Positions 38,191-47,002 are shown, counted from the first letter of the stretch. The stretch is DNA of 64,000 nt from an uncultured Prevotellaceae bacterium (GCA_947305005.1 CAMZCM010000001.1:1-64000), one strand, 5' to 3'. Numbers and translations: made by a program. Notes: generated by a model not told the origin, from the sequence alone.

Positions 38191-39042
38191 TTAGAGGCTT
38201 GCCAACGTATAGAGGAAAATGACGCTGGCAGGAATGGCCAAAAGACTACTGTCAAAGCGATCAAGCATTCCTCCGTGACCAGGGAGAATCTTACCGCTGT
38301 CCTTGATGCCCATCTGTCTTTTGAGCAGACTCTCTATCAAATCGCCCCATGTGCCGAACACTACGACAACGAGTGCAAAGATCGCCCATTCTATGGATGA
38401 AAGGAAGGGCAGATAGTGAGCGGCCACTTGTGAAACAATCAGGCATAGAATAACACCACCGATGCTGCCTTCCCATGATTTACCCGGTGATACGCGGGGA
38501 AAGAGCTTGTGGCGTCCGATCAGCGAGCCGACACAATAGGCGCCAGTGTCACTGCACCACAAACAGACATAAATGGCAAGCACCATCCATGAGCCTGAGA
38601 AATCCATAGGAACTTCCGTCTCGGTAGGAGCCAAATCAGAGAATTCCAACAGACACAACAAAGAAAACGGCAAGGCTACATAAATCTGTGAGAGCATCGA
38701 ATAAGCCCAGTTGTTCAGCGGACTCTCACGCTGTAGGTAGAGCTCGGAGATGAGGAGATAAACCATGCTCAACAGCCAAGGAACGAACAGCACAGCGCCG
38801 CCGTCAATGCCTGCGGCATAGCCGAAGAAGGCGATGAACAAACACGCACCTGCCATCGTGGTAATCATGCGGTTGACTGTTACATCAGCCCGTTGGTTCA
38901 CGATGCCCGTGAATTCCCACACGCTGAGGGCGGTGATGATGGTGAACAGGAGGCCAAAAGTCGCTGGGGAATACAGGATTCCGCCTATCATCACAGCGAC
39001 GAAGAGAATGCCTGTTAAGGCACGGGTAATCAGATTTTTCAT
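38191..39042 (-). CDS. cdsA: Phosphatidate cytidylyltransferase
   Basis: This 283-residue inner-membrane enzyme makes CDP-diacylglycerol from phosphatidic acid and CTP. It has about eight hydrophobic segments. The family signature is near the C-terminus (KRQMGIKDSGKILPGHGGMLDRFDSSL, about residues 238-264), with the earlier motif SPGKSWEGSIGG. Its product feeds the psd and pssA step encoded at 48-50 kb. The start overlaps the ftsH stop by four bases, so coupling is likely. Confidence 0.95.
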   Translation of the reverse strand: MKNLITRALTGILFVAVMIGGILYSPATFGLLFTIITALSVWEFTGIVNQRADVTVNRMITTMAGACLFIAFFGYAAGIDGGAVLFVPWLLSMVYLLISELYLQRESPLNNWAYSMLSQIYVALPFSLLCLLEFSDLAPTETEVPMDFSGSWMVLAIYVCLWCSDTGAYCVGSLIGRHKLFPRVSPGKSWEGSIGGVILCLIVSQVAAHYLPFLSSIEWAIFALVVVVFGTWGDLIESLLKRQMGIKDSGKILPGHGGMLDRFDSSLLAIPASVIFLYTLASL

Positions 39043-41066
39043 TCTTCTTTCTGTTCTGCTTGTTGTTCATTTGGCTGTTCTGCCAGTTCTTTTTCCCCCT
39101 GAGCTTCCAGCAACTCTTCTGTACGGCTCACCCAAGGACGTTTGCCGAATATTTTCTCAACGTCTTCGGCATAGATCACTTCGCGCTCTACAAGGAGATC
39201 TGCCAAAGCTGCGTGACCTTCTTTCTTCTCCAGAAGGAGCTTCTTAGCACGCTCATATTGCTCAGCAATCATGCGCTTGACTTCTTCGTCAATCTGCTTG
39301 GCGGTTGCCTCGCTATAGGGGCGCTGCCATGAATATTCGTTTTGGTTATAGTAGCAAAGGTTCGGTAGCGCTTCGCTCATGCCCATATAGGCAATCATGC
39401 CGTAGGCTTGCTTGGTGACACGCTCAAGGTCGTTCATGGCGCCGCTGCTGATATGTCCGGTAAAAAGCTCTTCGGCTGCACGTCCTCCCAGTGTCGCACA
39501 CATCTCATCGAGCATCTGCTCTTTCGTCGTGATCTGTCGTTCCTCAGGCAGATACCAAGCTGCGCCTAATGCTCGGCCGCGTGGCACAATCGTCACCTTG
39601 ATGAGCGGATTTGCATACTGCAGGTTCCAAGAGATGGTGGCGTGACCGGCTTCGTGGAGAGCAATCGTGCGCTTCTCCTCCTCTGTCATCACCTTTGTCT
39701 TTTTCTCTAGGCCACCTACGATGCGGTCCACAGCAGCAATAAAATCTTCCTTGCTCACAGCCTGTTTGCCATGACGGGCAGCAATCAGCGCCGCTTCGTT
39801 ACAGACATTGGCGATATCAGCGCCGCTGAAGCCAGGTGTCTGGCGGGCAAGGAGGTCAATATCGAGACTCTTGTCTATCTTGATAGGCTTCAAATGCACT
39901 TGGAAGACCTCTTTACGTTCGTTGAGATCGGGGAGGTCAACATGAATCTGGCGGTCGAAGCGGCCTGCACGCAGCAGAGCTTTATCCAAGATGTCAGCTC
40001 GGTTGGTGGCAGCCATGATGATGACACCGGAATTGGTGCCGAAACCGTCCATCTCCGTAAGCAACTGGTTCAGGGTGCTTTCGCGCTCGTCGTTACCACC
40101 CATCATGGCGTTGTTACCACGAGCACGGCCCACAGCGTCAATCTCATCAATGAAAATGATACATGGCGCTTTTTCCTTGGCCTGACGGAACAAATCGCGG
40201 ACACGACTGGCACCTACGCCCACGAACATCTCCACAAAATCGGAGCCGCTCATGGAGAAGAAAGGTACATCAGCTTCGCCGGCCACCGCTTTTGCCAACA
40301 GCGTTTTACCTGTACCCGGAGGTCCTACAAGCAATGCGCCTTTAGGTATCTTACCGCCAAGGTCAGTGAACTTCTGCGGTTTTTTCAGGAACTCTACGAT
40401 TTCCTGCACCTCTTGTTTGGCCGAAGCTTGTCCTGCCACATCCTTGAAGGTGATTTTAGATTCATTATCGCTGCCTTTTTCCACTAATTGTGCGCGAGAG
40501 CGGCCAACATTGAAGATGCTGCCCATGCCGCCTCCGCCACCTGAACTGCCCATACGACGCATAATGAACATCCACACAAAGATGATCATCAGCAGCGGGA
40601 ACAGGTTCCAGAAAATCTGCATGAACGTGTCATTGCTCTTCTTGTAGCTGAGTTCTCCCGTGAAATTACCTAACTCTTTCTGAGCAGAAATGAACTCTTC
40701 TAATTTTTCGGAAGAACCGTAATCAGCTTGTACAAATGGCTGTTTCCCCGTCTGCTCTACACCTGCCTTAAAGATATCCCTAATATGTTCAGGCTTTACG
40801 TACATCCTGACATATTCTTCGTCTTTATTCGCAATAATCTTATTGGCATAACCAAGCTTCACGTATTCTTGGAAAACAGAATATTCTACGTTTTTCGAAA
40901 CGCCACTGCTTCCTTGCATATCACCGCCGGCAAAAAACAGGTAGCCCAATGCGATAGCGATGACAATATAAAGCCACGTGAGATTGATACGAGGCATCTT
41001 GTTGCGATTGTTCTTGTTCTTAGGGGCAGACGGTCGCTGATTTGGCTGCGTATTTTGCTTGTCCAT
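39039..41066 (-). CDS. ftsH: ATP-dependent zinc metalloprotease FtsH
   Basis: This 675-residue membrane-bound AAA+ protease has two membrane helices (about 30-46 and 151-168) enclosing a periplasmic domain. The AAA domain has Walker A GPPGTGKT at 248-255 and Walker [10 protein letters not shown]. The M41 protease domain has the zinc motif HEAGH at 471-475. The C-terminal tail is Glu/Gln/Lys-rich. The order rsfS-ftsH-cdsA is common in Bacteroidetes. Confidence 0.97.
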   Translation of the reverse strand: MDKQNTQPNQRPSAPKNKNNRNKMPRINLTWLYIVIAIALGYLFFAGGDMQGSSGVSKNVEYSVFQEYVKLGYANKIIANKDEEYVRMYVKPEHIRDIFKAGVEQTGKQPFVQADYGSSEKLEEFISAQKELGNFTGELSYKKSNDTFMQIFWNLFPLLMIIFVWMFIMRRMGSSGGGGGMGSIFNVGRSRAQLVEKGSDNESKITFKDVAGQASAKQEVQEIVEFLKKPQKFTDLGGKIPKGALLVGPPGTGKTLLAKAVAGEADVPFFSMSGSDFVEMFVGVGASRVRDLFRQAKEKAPCIIFIDEIDAVGRARGNNAMMGGNDERESTLNQLLTEMDGFGTNSGVIIMAATNRADILDKALLRAGRFDRQIHVDLPDLNERKEVFQVHLKPIKIDKSLDIDLLARQTPGFSGADIANVCNEAALIAARHGKQAVSKEDFIAAVDRIVGGLEKKTKVMTEEEKRTIALHEAGHATISWNLQYANPLIKVTIVPRGRALGAAWYLPEERQITTKEQMLDEMCATLGGRAAEELFTGHISSGAMNDLERVTKQAYGMIAYMGMSEALPNLCYYNQNEYSWQRPYSEATAKQIDEEVKRMIAEQYERAKKLLLEKKEGHAALADLLVEREVIYAEDVEKIFGKRPWVSRTEELLEAQGEKELAEQPNEQQAEQKEE

Positions 41067-41068
41067 GA

Positions 41069-41431
41069 TTAGTCCAAATTAGGGATTTCTGTAATAATAG
41101 CGTCGGCCCACAGGTGCTCCAAGTCGTAAAACTCACGAACCTCGGGGAGAAAAATATGAACGATGACATCGCCATAGTCCATCGCCACCCATTGCGCATT
41201 GCGCAGGCCGTCAATGGCTGTAGGACGTGCGCCAGTATTCTTACGGACAAACTCCTCCACGGAATCCGTGAGAGCCTGGATATGTGAGGGCGAGTTGCCC
41301 GAGCAAATAATAAAAGCCTGGCAAATTGTATCTTCGATTTCAGAAAAGTCGGCAATAACAATTTCATGCCCTTTCTTCTCCTGAATGCCAGCTTGAATCT
41401 GATCAATAAGTTTTTCTGTCTGAATATTCAT
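41069..41431 (-). CDS. rsfS: Ribosome silencing factor RsfS
   Basis: This 120-residue cytoplasmic protein binds ribosomal protein uL14 and blocks subunit joining when nutrients are scarce. The family core includes DTICQAFIICSGNSPSHIQAL and DYGDVIVHIFLPEVREFYDLE. Length is normal. It is separated from ftsH by two bases and leads the operon, with a promoter element 21 bases upstream. Confidence 0.95.
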   Translation of the reverse strand: MNIQTEKLIDQIQAGIQEKKGHEIVIADFSEIEDTICQAFIICSGNSPSHIQALTDSVEEFVRKNTGARPTAIDGLRNAQWVAMDYGDVIVHIFLPEVREFYDLEHLWADAIITEIPNLD

Positions 41432-41452
41432 TACGTGTCTTCAAAGAGGCTG

Positions 41453-41460
41453 CAAAGGTA
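41453..41460 (-). promoter_or_regulatory. rsfS-ftsH-cdsA promoter -7 element
   Basis: TACCTTTG on the minus strand is 21 bases before the rsfS ATG. Confidence 0.55.
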
Positions 41461-41574
41461 TGAAGAATCATTGAGATAAACGAAGGATTTCGGAAAATTA
41501 ACGAAAAGCCCCCACCGTTCTCACCATCATAAAATAGTTTTTTAGGGGGTGAAATGCTGTTTTTTCGCAAAAAG

Positions 41575-41606
41575 TTTGCAGGATTCATAAAAACTCTCTA
41601 CTTTTG
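41575..41606 (+). promoter_or_regulatory. tRNA-Gln promoter
   Basis: TTTG (41575-41578) and TACTTTTG (41599-41606) are separated by 20 bases, matching the Bacteroidetes -33/-7 promoter well. The tRNA begins 36 bases further on. Confidence 0.7.
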
Positions 41607-41642
41607 CAGCCGCAAATCAGCAATGAGGTGCTAAAATCAGTT

Positions 41643-41713
41643 TGGGCTATGGTGTAATGGTAACACTGCAGATTCTGGTCCTGCCTTTCCTGGTTCGAGT
41701 CCGGGTAGCCCAA
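41643..41713 (+). tRNA. tRNA-Gln (anticodon CTG)
   Basis: The 71-base sequence folds as a cloverleaf: acceptor stem TGGGCTA/TAGCCCA, D-arm GTG...CAC, anticodon loop TTCTGGT with CTG at its centre, and T-arm CTGGTTCGAGTCCGG. The U1-A72 pair is typical of bacterial tRNA-Gln. The last anticodon-stem pair is an A-C mismatch. The 3' CCA is not encoded. It reads CAG codons, which a TTG tRNA-Gln elsewhere could also read by wobble. Confidence 0.92.
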
Positions 41714-41722
41714 CAGAAGCGA

Positions 41723-41753
41723 AAGAGGTCGTTCATGGGAACGACCTCTTTTT
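41723..41753. terminator. tRNA-Gln terminator overlapping the GH35 3' end
   Basis: A perfect 12-bp stem (41723-41734 with 41739-41750, loop ATGG) is followed by T residues on the + strand. The same bases include the stop and the last codons (KKRSFP) of the opposing GH35 gene. Confidence 0.85.
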
Positions 41754-43790
41754 CATTTCTATCTTCTTCACCTCTTCACCAGCCTGTTTGTCTGCTTCAC
41801 GGGGCAGATAGATGGGAGCATTGGGTTGAAGGGGAAGAATGCGTAGCTCTAACTCTGTGCAGCTCGCAGGTAAGCGCCAAAGCCCGAAGAGGAAGGGACG
41901 CCCATAGTAGAAATTATCAGCTACGAGACGACCGTCGGCGTAGAGGCGGGCGCAGTCGCCGCGATAGGTGATGCTCAGAAGTGCTGCCGCGAAGCGCGAG
42001 GGAGCTTTGAGGAGTTGAATGCGGTAGATGGCAGCTTGTTCCCAGTCGGCTTCGGCGGGGGCTTCAGCCACCTTGGCTTTTCCTTTCTGGATGGCGCGCA
42101 GGGAACCTGCTTCCTTCCGCTTCTCCCATTGCATATCCTCCACTTTAGCATATTCATATTCTTCTGTCAGGAAGAGGCGTTCGGCTTGTTCACGCGTTAG
42201 AAGATAGAGGTTTTGACAGACGGGCTTTTCGATGCCGCGAGGTTTCACATTCTTCAACACCTTCCCATTCTGCAGTGCGATCGTGGTGGGGATGCCGGGA
42301 ATCTGCATAAGATAAGTCTTTCCATCACGTTTCGCCACAAGTTGAGCTGTCGCATAACGTATGCCTTCGACATTGACGGGGAAGATAGCCATTGCGCCAG
42401 ACGGGATTGTCAGCTTGGGCAGCTTCACGCCGCAGGCTTCTAATTGAATCCCTCGTTTCTCAGAGAGATGGGCGAATCGCTCATAGTTATTCACAAAGAT
42501 GAAGGCCGGCTGCTGTGTGTCCGTGGCTCCGCTTGTCTGAGCCTCCTTCCTGATGCTCCAACGCAGATGGCTGTCATCACCTCGCTTCAAATCTTGTGCT
42601 ACAGGGAAGAAAGCTTCCATGGGTGCCAGCAATGTCCCGAAATCCTTCATGAACAAGTGTAACGGGCGGAGCATATAATACTGCGGATAGGGCTGTCCGA
42701 ACTCACCGAGGGGAGCCTGGAAATCGTAGGTGCAGACGGGCAGATCATTGTTGGCGGTGAAGGGTGATGTCTGACATTCGTTCAACGTGTGCAAGCGTCC
42801 CTCGGGATTCGTACCGCCATGATACATATAATACCCCAAGAGGTTAGAGCCGCTGCCGAGTTTCACCAATGCCATCGCATAAGCGTCTTCGGGGTAGATA
42901 TAAGGGCGACGATGATAGGCCGTCACCATGCCGCCACCGAGCTCGCAGGTGAAGTAAGGATAGTCATCACCACCTTTTTCCTTCGTTTCCTTTTGTTCTC
43001 CCAAGACATCCGTACCAATAGCGGTGGAACTGCGGAAACCCTTGAAGTTGAAAGCCTTGTAATAGCTGCCAACGCCCTCACGGATATCCTTGTCCCAGAA
43101 GCCGTCGGCATAGTCACCATAGAGCGGGAGCATCTCACCAAAAGGCATGGGGGTGGTCAGCTCGGGCCAGCCTGTGCGGGTGTAGAAGGGTAGGTCGAAG
43201 CCTATGGAGAGCGCGATGCGCTTCAGCGCCAGCAGATACTCGGCCGGACCACGATATTCATTGTCAAACTGCGCAGCGATGACAGGGCCGCCGTCCTTCC
43301 ATTGTAGGCCCTGCACCTGCGTGAAGATTTGCCGATAGAGGCGGGAAGCATAAGACAGGAACGTGGAGTCTTGTGACCGCATTTTACATTCCTTTGTAAA
43401 CAACCAATCGGGCAGTCCGCCGTTACGCACCTCGCCATGACACCAGGGCCCCATGCGCAGCACGACGGGCATCCCTTCCTGTTTGCAGACATTCAGGAAA
43501 GCACGTAAGTCGCGTTGCCCATCCCAACGGAAGATTCCCTCTTCCTCCTCGATGTGGTTCCAGAAAACGTAGGTGGCGATGATTGTCACGCCGCCGTCTT
43601 TCATCTTCCGGACCTCTGCAGACCATTCGTTAGCTGGGATGCGTGAATAGTGTATCTCGCCCATGACGGGACAGACACGTTCGCCTCCGATGATGAGGCT
43701 ATGGCGGTCCCATGTGACAACAGGCGCCGTTTGTGCTATAGCCACAAGGCTCATCAGTAGCAAGGATAGCAGGGAAAGAGTCTTCTTCAT
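41733..43790 (-). CDS. Secreted glycoside hydrolase family 35 beta-galactosidase
   Basis: This 685-residue protein has a signal peptide ending in AIAQ. The GH35 TIM barrel begins at about 25 (GGERVCPVMGEIHYSRIP). The likely acid/base Glu is in AAQFDNEYRG and the likely nucleophile is in YFTCELGGGM. Beta-sandwich domains follow (about 380-680). GH35 enzymes release terminal beta-galactose from glycans; in this setting it is probably periplasmic. It stands alone, convergent with the tRNA. The ATG at 43790 gives a clean signal peptide. Confidence 0.88.
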   Translation of the reverse strand: MKKTLSLLSLLLMSLVAIAQTAPVVTWDRHSLIIGGERVCPVMGEIHYSRIPANEWSAEVRKMKDGGVTIIATYVFWNHIEEEEGIFRWDGQRDLRAFLNVCKQEGMPVVLRMGPWCHGEVRNGGLPDWLFTKECKMRSQDSTFLSYASRLYRQIFTQVQGLQWKDGGPVIAAQFDNEYRGPAEYLLALKRIALSIGFDLPFYTRTGWPELTTPMPFGEMLPLYGDYADGFWDKDIREGVGSYYKAFNFKGFRSSTAIGTDVLGEQKETKEKGGDDYPYFTCELGGGMVTAYHRRPYIYPEDAYAMALVKLGSGSNLLGYYMYHGGTNPEGRLHTLNECQTSPFTANNDLPVCTYDFQAPLGEFGQPYPQYYMLRPLHLFMKDFGTLLAPMEAFFPVAQDLKRGDDSHLRWSIRKEAQTSGATDTQQPAFIFVNNYERFAHLSEKRGIQLEACGVKLPKLTIPSGAMAIFPVNVEGIRYATAQLVAKRDGKTYLMQIPGIPTTIALQNGKVLKNVKPRGIEKPVCQNLYLLTREQAERLFLTEEYEYAKVEDMQWEKRKEAGSLRAIQKGKAKVAEAPAEADWEQAAIYRIQLLKAPSRFAAALLSITYRGDCARLYADGRLVADNFYYGRPFLFGLWRLPASCTELELRILPLQPNAPIYLPREADKQAGEEVKKIEMKKRSFP

Positions 43791-43829
43791 ATTTGTTATT
43801 CTTTTATGATTCAATCATCAATTGCGGTG

Positions 43830-43837
43830 CAAAGATA
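43830..43837 (-). promoter_or_regulatory. GH35 promoter -7 element
   Basis: TATCTTTG on the minus strand is 39 bases before the ATG. CTTG at the -33 position (43857-43860, 19 bases away) is a weak match. Confidence 0.5.
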
Positions 43838-43929
43838 GGACAAACATGTCTTATATCAAGTGACAAAACATACAAAATATTGGAAAAACGTACAATAAGG
43901 TCATTATTCACTTTATATCAGTATATTTT

Positions 43930-43989
43930 ATTCCCACAGTGGGAATGTTTTGTTCCCACAATGGGAATTTTTTGTTCCCATAATGGGAA
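43930..43989. repeat. Three tandem 22-bp units, each a TTCCCA/TGGGAA palindrome
   Basis: Palindromes at 43930-43946 (ATTCCCAC A GTGGGAAT), 43953-43967 and 43975-43989 (TTCCCA/TGGGAA) recur every 22 bases with T-rich linkers. Related single copies occur at 15056-15072 and 63966-63981, all between genes. Function is unknown; protein binding sites or small RNA hairpins are both possible. Confidence 0.75.
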
Positions 43990-44048
43990 TATAGAATGTC
44001 GCTTAGCTCTACTACGAAAAAGAACAGCAACTATTAGCTATTTTCGCA

Positions 44049-44265
44049 AGACCTAACATTGAATTGTCGAAAGCCATTGTATATGAGTCTCTTGAGGGAA
44101 ATTCGCTGTGCTCAAGACCTAACAAAGACCTAACAAAGACCTAACAAAGACCTAACAGAGAGGTAACAGTTAGGTCTTTGTTAGGTCTTTGTTACCTCTT
44201 TTTAGCCTGCTTATATTGCTAACAAGCTGTTATATAAGCAATTATATTACGCTAATGTTAGGTCT
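44049..44265. repeat. Mirror-image array of AGACCTAAC repeats with alternative hairpins
   Basis: AGACCTAAC occurs on the + strand at 44049 and four times at 11-bp spacing (44115, 44126, 44137, 44148). Its reverse complement occurs at 44169, 44180 and 44257. Bases 44131-44156 and 44169-44194 form a perfect 26-bp stem with a 12-base loop, followed by CCTCTTTTT. Within it, 44159-44168 (AGAGGTAACA) can instead pair with 44190-44199. A further stem, GCTTATAT/ATATAAGC, lies at 44209-44216 and 44232-44239. The outermost copies (44049-44059 and 44255-44265) are 11-bp inverted repeats that enclose the whole element. Confidence 0.85.
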
Positions 44266-44421
44266 CGTGAAAAATGTACAATTTCTTCCGAATTTACCGC
44301 CTCTTCCTGCAAATTCTTGTCATAAATCAATGGGTGTAAATGCCACACTTTAGGCCAAGAATCCCTGTTCCCTCTTGCATTTTTTTCTCCCACTTCTTGC
44401 TGTCCTAATCAAAATAAGTTG

Positions 44422-44429
44422 TATATTTG
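44422..44429 (+). promoter_or_regulatory. Promoter -7 element of the kinase-like gene
   Basis: TATATTTG is 21 bases before the ATG at 44451. It lies downstream of the repeat array, so the array is probably not in this gene's leader unless a second promoter exists further up. Confidence 0.5.
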
Positions 44430-44450
44430 CACCCAGAAAACTAAAACCAA

Positions 44451-45272
44451 ATGAACAACGCAGATTTCTGGGCTTCTGTCCGCGCCATTGCCGCTGAGGG
44501 TTTCACGCCCGAAGGTCTGCACAAATTAGATCGCTATGCAGAACTACTTATCAACGGACGCATTGTATATCAACGATTTTCACCGCTCGAACAGTATGGC
44601 TGCGCAGCGGGAGGTTTGGCAAATGTCATTGCATCCCTACTCGCGGGAGCAGAAGCTGGCACAGATTGCTCGACTGAGGCGGCACGCAGCGACTTCGAAA
44701 GTGAGTGCCAACGCGGAGCGCAGCAAGAAGCTCTGATTGAGGGTTGGGCGAAGGCTGTGGGATGTTGGACGGACGTAGTAGATACAACCTTGCAGAGTCA
44801 ACTTGGTGATGAGATTGCCGAAGGCGGTGAGGCCAAAGTCTATGATCATGGAACCACGTTGGTAAAATCCATCGGCTTAGATTATTTTATCCAACCTATC
44901 TTTGCTCTAGATCGCATAGCCCTTCACAATGCTTATTTCCCTGAAACGCGTCTCACAGTCCTGGGCTTTGGGCGCGATAGTTTCGGTGACTTTAAGATCA
45001 TTGCTGAGCAGCCTTTCATAGCAGGAGAGCCAGTCGGTGATGACGAAATAGCAGACTTTATGTACAGCATGGGGTTCGAACTACGCAATCCTCGAAACTG
45101 GACTTATGCCACCCCCAATATTTATCTCAGCGATATGCATGATGAAAATGTGATTCGCTCTGCTCACGGAGTCATATTCGTCGTTGATTGCGACATCCGT
45201 ATCAATACTCCTGAGCTGCACCAAGGTGGTATTCGCCGCCTCACTACCGATATAGTCTGGAACGGTGAATAA
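44451..45272 (+). CDS. Orphan protein with a polyvalent-protein-type kinase domain
   Basis: This 273-residue protein has an N-terminal helical region (about 1-110). A C-terminal domain resembles the kinase found in phage and conjugative-element polyvalent proteins. Kinase-like landmarks are a Gly-rich loop (GDEIAEGGEAKVY, 119-131), Lys139 as the candidate ATP-binding lysine, a catalytic loop DMHDEN (Asp228, His230, Asn233), and a metal-binding VVDCD (Asp246). The domain is usually one module of a very large protein delivered with mobile DNA, whereas here it stands alone in a chromosomal setting. Its target is unknown and activity is inferred. A terminator hairpin follows. Confidence 0.65.
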   Translation: MNNADFWASVRAIAAEGFTPEGLHKLDRYAELLINGRIVYQRFSPLEQYGCAAGGLANVIASLLAGAEAGTDCSTEAARSDFESECQRGAQQEALIEGWAKAVGCWTDVVDTTLQSQLGDEIAEGGEAKVYDHGTTLVKSIGLDYFIQPIFALDRIALHNAYFPETRLTVLGFGRDSFGDFKIIAEQPFIAGEPVGDDEIADFMYSMGFELRNPRNWTYATPNIYLSDMHDENVIRSAHGVIFVVDCDIRINTPELHQGGIRRLTTDIVWNGE

Positions 45273-45424
45273 TCTATAGCCCCTACATTTTTTCTCCCAT
45301 TTTTAATAGAAAGGAACACATTTTTTCGGTTCCCTCCACATTATTTGAGGAAAAAGTGTAATGAATACAGGGAAATCCATGTAAGGAAAGAGGGAACTAC
45401 GGGGGCACGAGAATATAATACCAT

Positions 45425-45456
45425 CAGCCCCGGGATTCCTCAGAACCTCGGGGCTG
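45425..45456. terminator. Bidirectional terminator between the kinase-like and LRR genes
   Basis: CAGCCCCG and CGGGGCTG form an 8-bp stem around a 16-base loop, followed by TTGTTATG on the + strand. It could serve both convergent genes. The 45273-45424 gap holds AT-rich sequence with no other feature. Confidence 0.65.
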
Positions 45457-45476
45457 TTGTTATGATTACAGATTGA

Positions 45477-46568
45477 TTACTTTACGGCAATCTTCTTGCC
45501 ACCAATAACGTACACGCCTTTCTTCACTTTCTTTACACGGTGTCCGCTGAGGTCATAGCACACCTCTTCATGACGGGAGAAGTTGGGGGTGGGCGTTATT
45601 CCGTTTGGGTCACTGCCCGCATATATCTTCCATTCGTCACCATCGTAGTAAAAAAGCAACCAGCCTTTTACCTTCGCAGCTGCTACCTGCAGAGTCGTCA
45701 TTACATTCTGCTCAATCACTCGCCCGATGACCTTCATTATACCCCAACTTACGGTCGGTAGGCTCTCCACTAATTCATCCATCGCTGCACCCTTAATCTG
45801 GTTGTAGTAACAATCGACCTGTTTCAGTGCCGTGTTCTTGGATAAATTCAATTCCGTCAACTGATTGCGGCTGCATTGTATCGAAGCCAGTACCGTACAC
45901 CCCGATACATCCAAGGAGGTCAGGTTGTTATTATGGCAATCCAAATTATTAAGCACTGTGTTCTTAGACACGTCCAGCGCAATTAATTGGTTTTCATCGC
46001 ATAGAAGAGCCATCAGCGCTGTGTTTTTAGAAACGTTCAGTTCCGTCAATTTATTGCTGCTACACCCCAGCATTGTCAGCGTATTATTCTTTGAAACATC
46101 CAGTGCTGTCAGCTGATTATAGCGACAATCCAGAGTTGTCAGCGCCGTGTTCTTTGAAACGTCCAACGAGGTCAGTTGGTTGCCGTAGCATTGTATCGAA
46201 GTCAACGCCGTACACTCCGATACATCCAATGAGGTCAAGTTGTTGGCATAACATATTAGCTCTTTTAGCGCTGTGTTCTTAGATAAATCCAATGAGGTTA
46301 GCAGGTTGCGGGAACAATCCAGTGAGGTTAACGCCGTGAAAAACTCAATACCCTTCAGACTCTGCAGGTTTCGGCTTCCCGCTGATATTTTTGTGACACC
46401 CGCAATCTCCTCATCCGTCAGAACACCGTCTTTTCCATAATCCTGCCTAAGCACCCAGTTACGGAAATACGCATCTGGGAAGTTCGTTTCGTTGATTCCT
46501 ACGTTTGCCCATGCCGTTGTCGAGAGGAGCAACGCGATGGCTGAAAGGAGTAGTTGTTTAGGTTTCAT
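45477..46568 (-). CDS. Secreted leucine-rich-repeat protein
   Basis: This 363-residue protein has a signal peptide ending in AWA. A short EF-like segment (YGKDGVLTDEEIAGV, about 44-58) is followed by eight full 21-residue repeats plus partials (about 82-262) of the pattern LTxLDCSxNxLTSLDVSKNTA. The C-terminus is KKGVYVIGGKKIAVK, similar to tails of type IX-secreted Bacteroidales proteins. The repeats are alike enough to show as 63-bp tandem repeats in DNA. Such proteins often mediate adhesion or glycan contact; no target is evident. Confidence 0.85.
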   Translation of the reverse strand: MKPKQLLLSAIALLLSTTAWANVGINETNFPDAYFRNWVLRQDYGKDGVLTDEEIAGVTKISAGSRNLQSLKGIEFFTALTSLDCSRNLLTSLDLSKNTALKELICYANNLTSLDVSECTALTSIQCYGNQLTSLDVSKNTALTTLDCRYNQLTALDVSKNNTLTMLGCSSNKLTELNVSKNTALMALLCDENQLIALDVSKNTVLNNLDCHNNNLTSLDVSGCTVLASIQCSRNQLTELNLSKNTALKQVDCYYNQIKGAAMDELVESLPTVSWGIMKVIGRVIEQNVMTTLQVAAAKVKGWLLFYYDGDEWKIYAGSDPNGITPTPNFSRHEEVCYDLSGHRVKKVKKGVYVIGGKKIAVK

Positions 46569-46608
46569 ATTCGTTGGTTTATTAAGTCGTAAATAGTGCT
46601 TTCGGCCA

Positions 46609-46616
46609 CAAAGTTA
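46609..46616 (-). promoter_or_regulatory. LRR gene promoter -7 element
   Basis: TAACTTTG on the minus strand is 40 bases before the ATG. Confidence 0.4.
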
Positions 46617-46957
46617 CAAAACTTTTCAATTCCTCCGCATAAAATCAGAGAAAAAGTGAGAAAAAGAGGTAAGTCGGGGTTAAGGGAAGCAATCTATATT
46701 GCTTTCCCCCGACTGGCCGGAACTTATCTCCTAAGCGGAGGGTGGGCAACAGCGGAACGCTGTACAATATTAGGGGCATAGGGAGCCACGGACCTACGGA
46801 TCCACGACCTATGGAGTCTCGGAAAAAGCAAGAGGCGATAAAAACTGATAGTTTGATGGATGTCGGGGACTATCAGGAATTACAGCGAAAGGGAAGGGTA
46901 TTACTGGAATCTTCAAATTTTCAGTAGCTTTTCATGTCGAGTTTCCACGAAAGTGAT
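46617..46957. other. Intergenic stretch with small hairpins
   Basis: No gene is supported. GGGAAGCAAT (46684-46693) can pair with ATTGCTTTCCC (46698-46708) with one bulge. ACAGCG/CGCTGT (46749-46763) forms a small hairpin. Short CACGGAC/CTACGGA/CCACGAC motifs near 46785-46812 resemble TACGGA-type motifs seen near 63395 and 63595. Confidence 0.4.
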
Positions 46958-46965
46958 TATCTTTG
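46958..46965 (+). promoter_or_regulatory. birA promoter -7 element
   Basis: TATCTTTG is 37 bases upstream of the ATG at 47003 and lies inside the longer in-frame extension, which supports the downstream start. Confidence 0.5.
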
Positions 46966-47002
46966 CAGCACAAATCATAAAAATGTTCTTCCATCTTCTT
47001 CC

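Noticed and set aside
44115..44190. Possible CRISPR array because of regularly spaced repeats
   Set aside because: Repeats are 11 bp and directly abutting with no unique spacers, half are inverted, and no cas genes are present.
43803..44450. A riboswitch for the kinase-like gene
   Set aside because: No known aptamer is recognisable, and the gene's own promoter at 44422 lies downstream of the array. The idea is kept only as an open structural finding.
46934..47002. In-frame extension of birA
   Set aside because: It contains the TATCTTTG promoter element and no biotin-ligase sequence.
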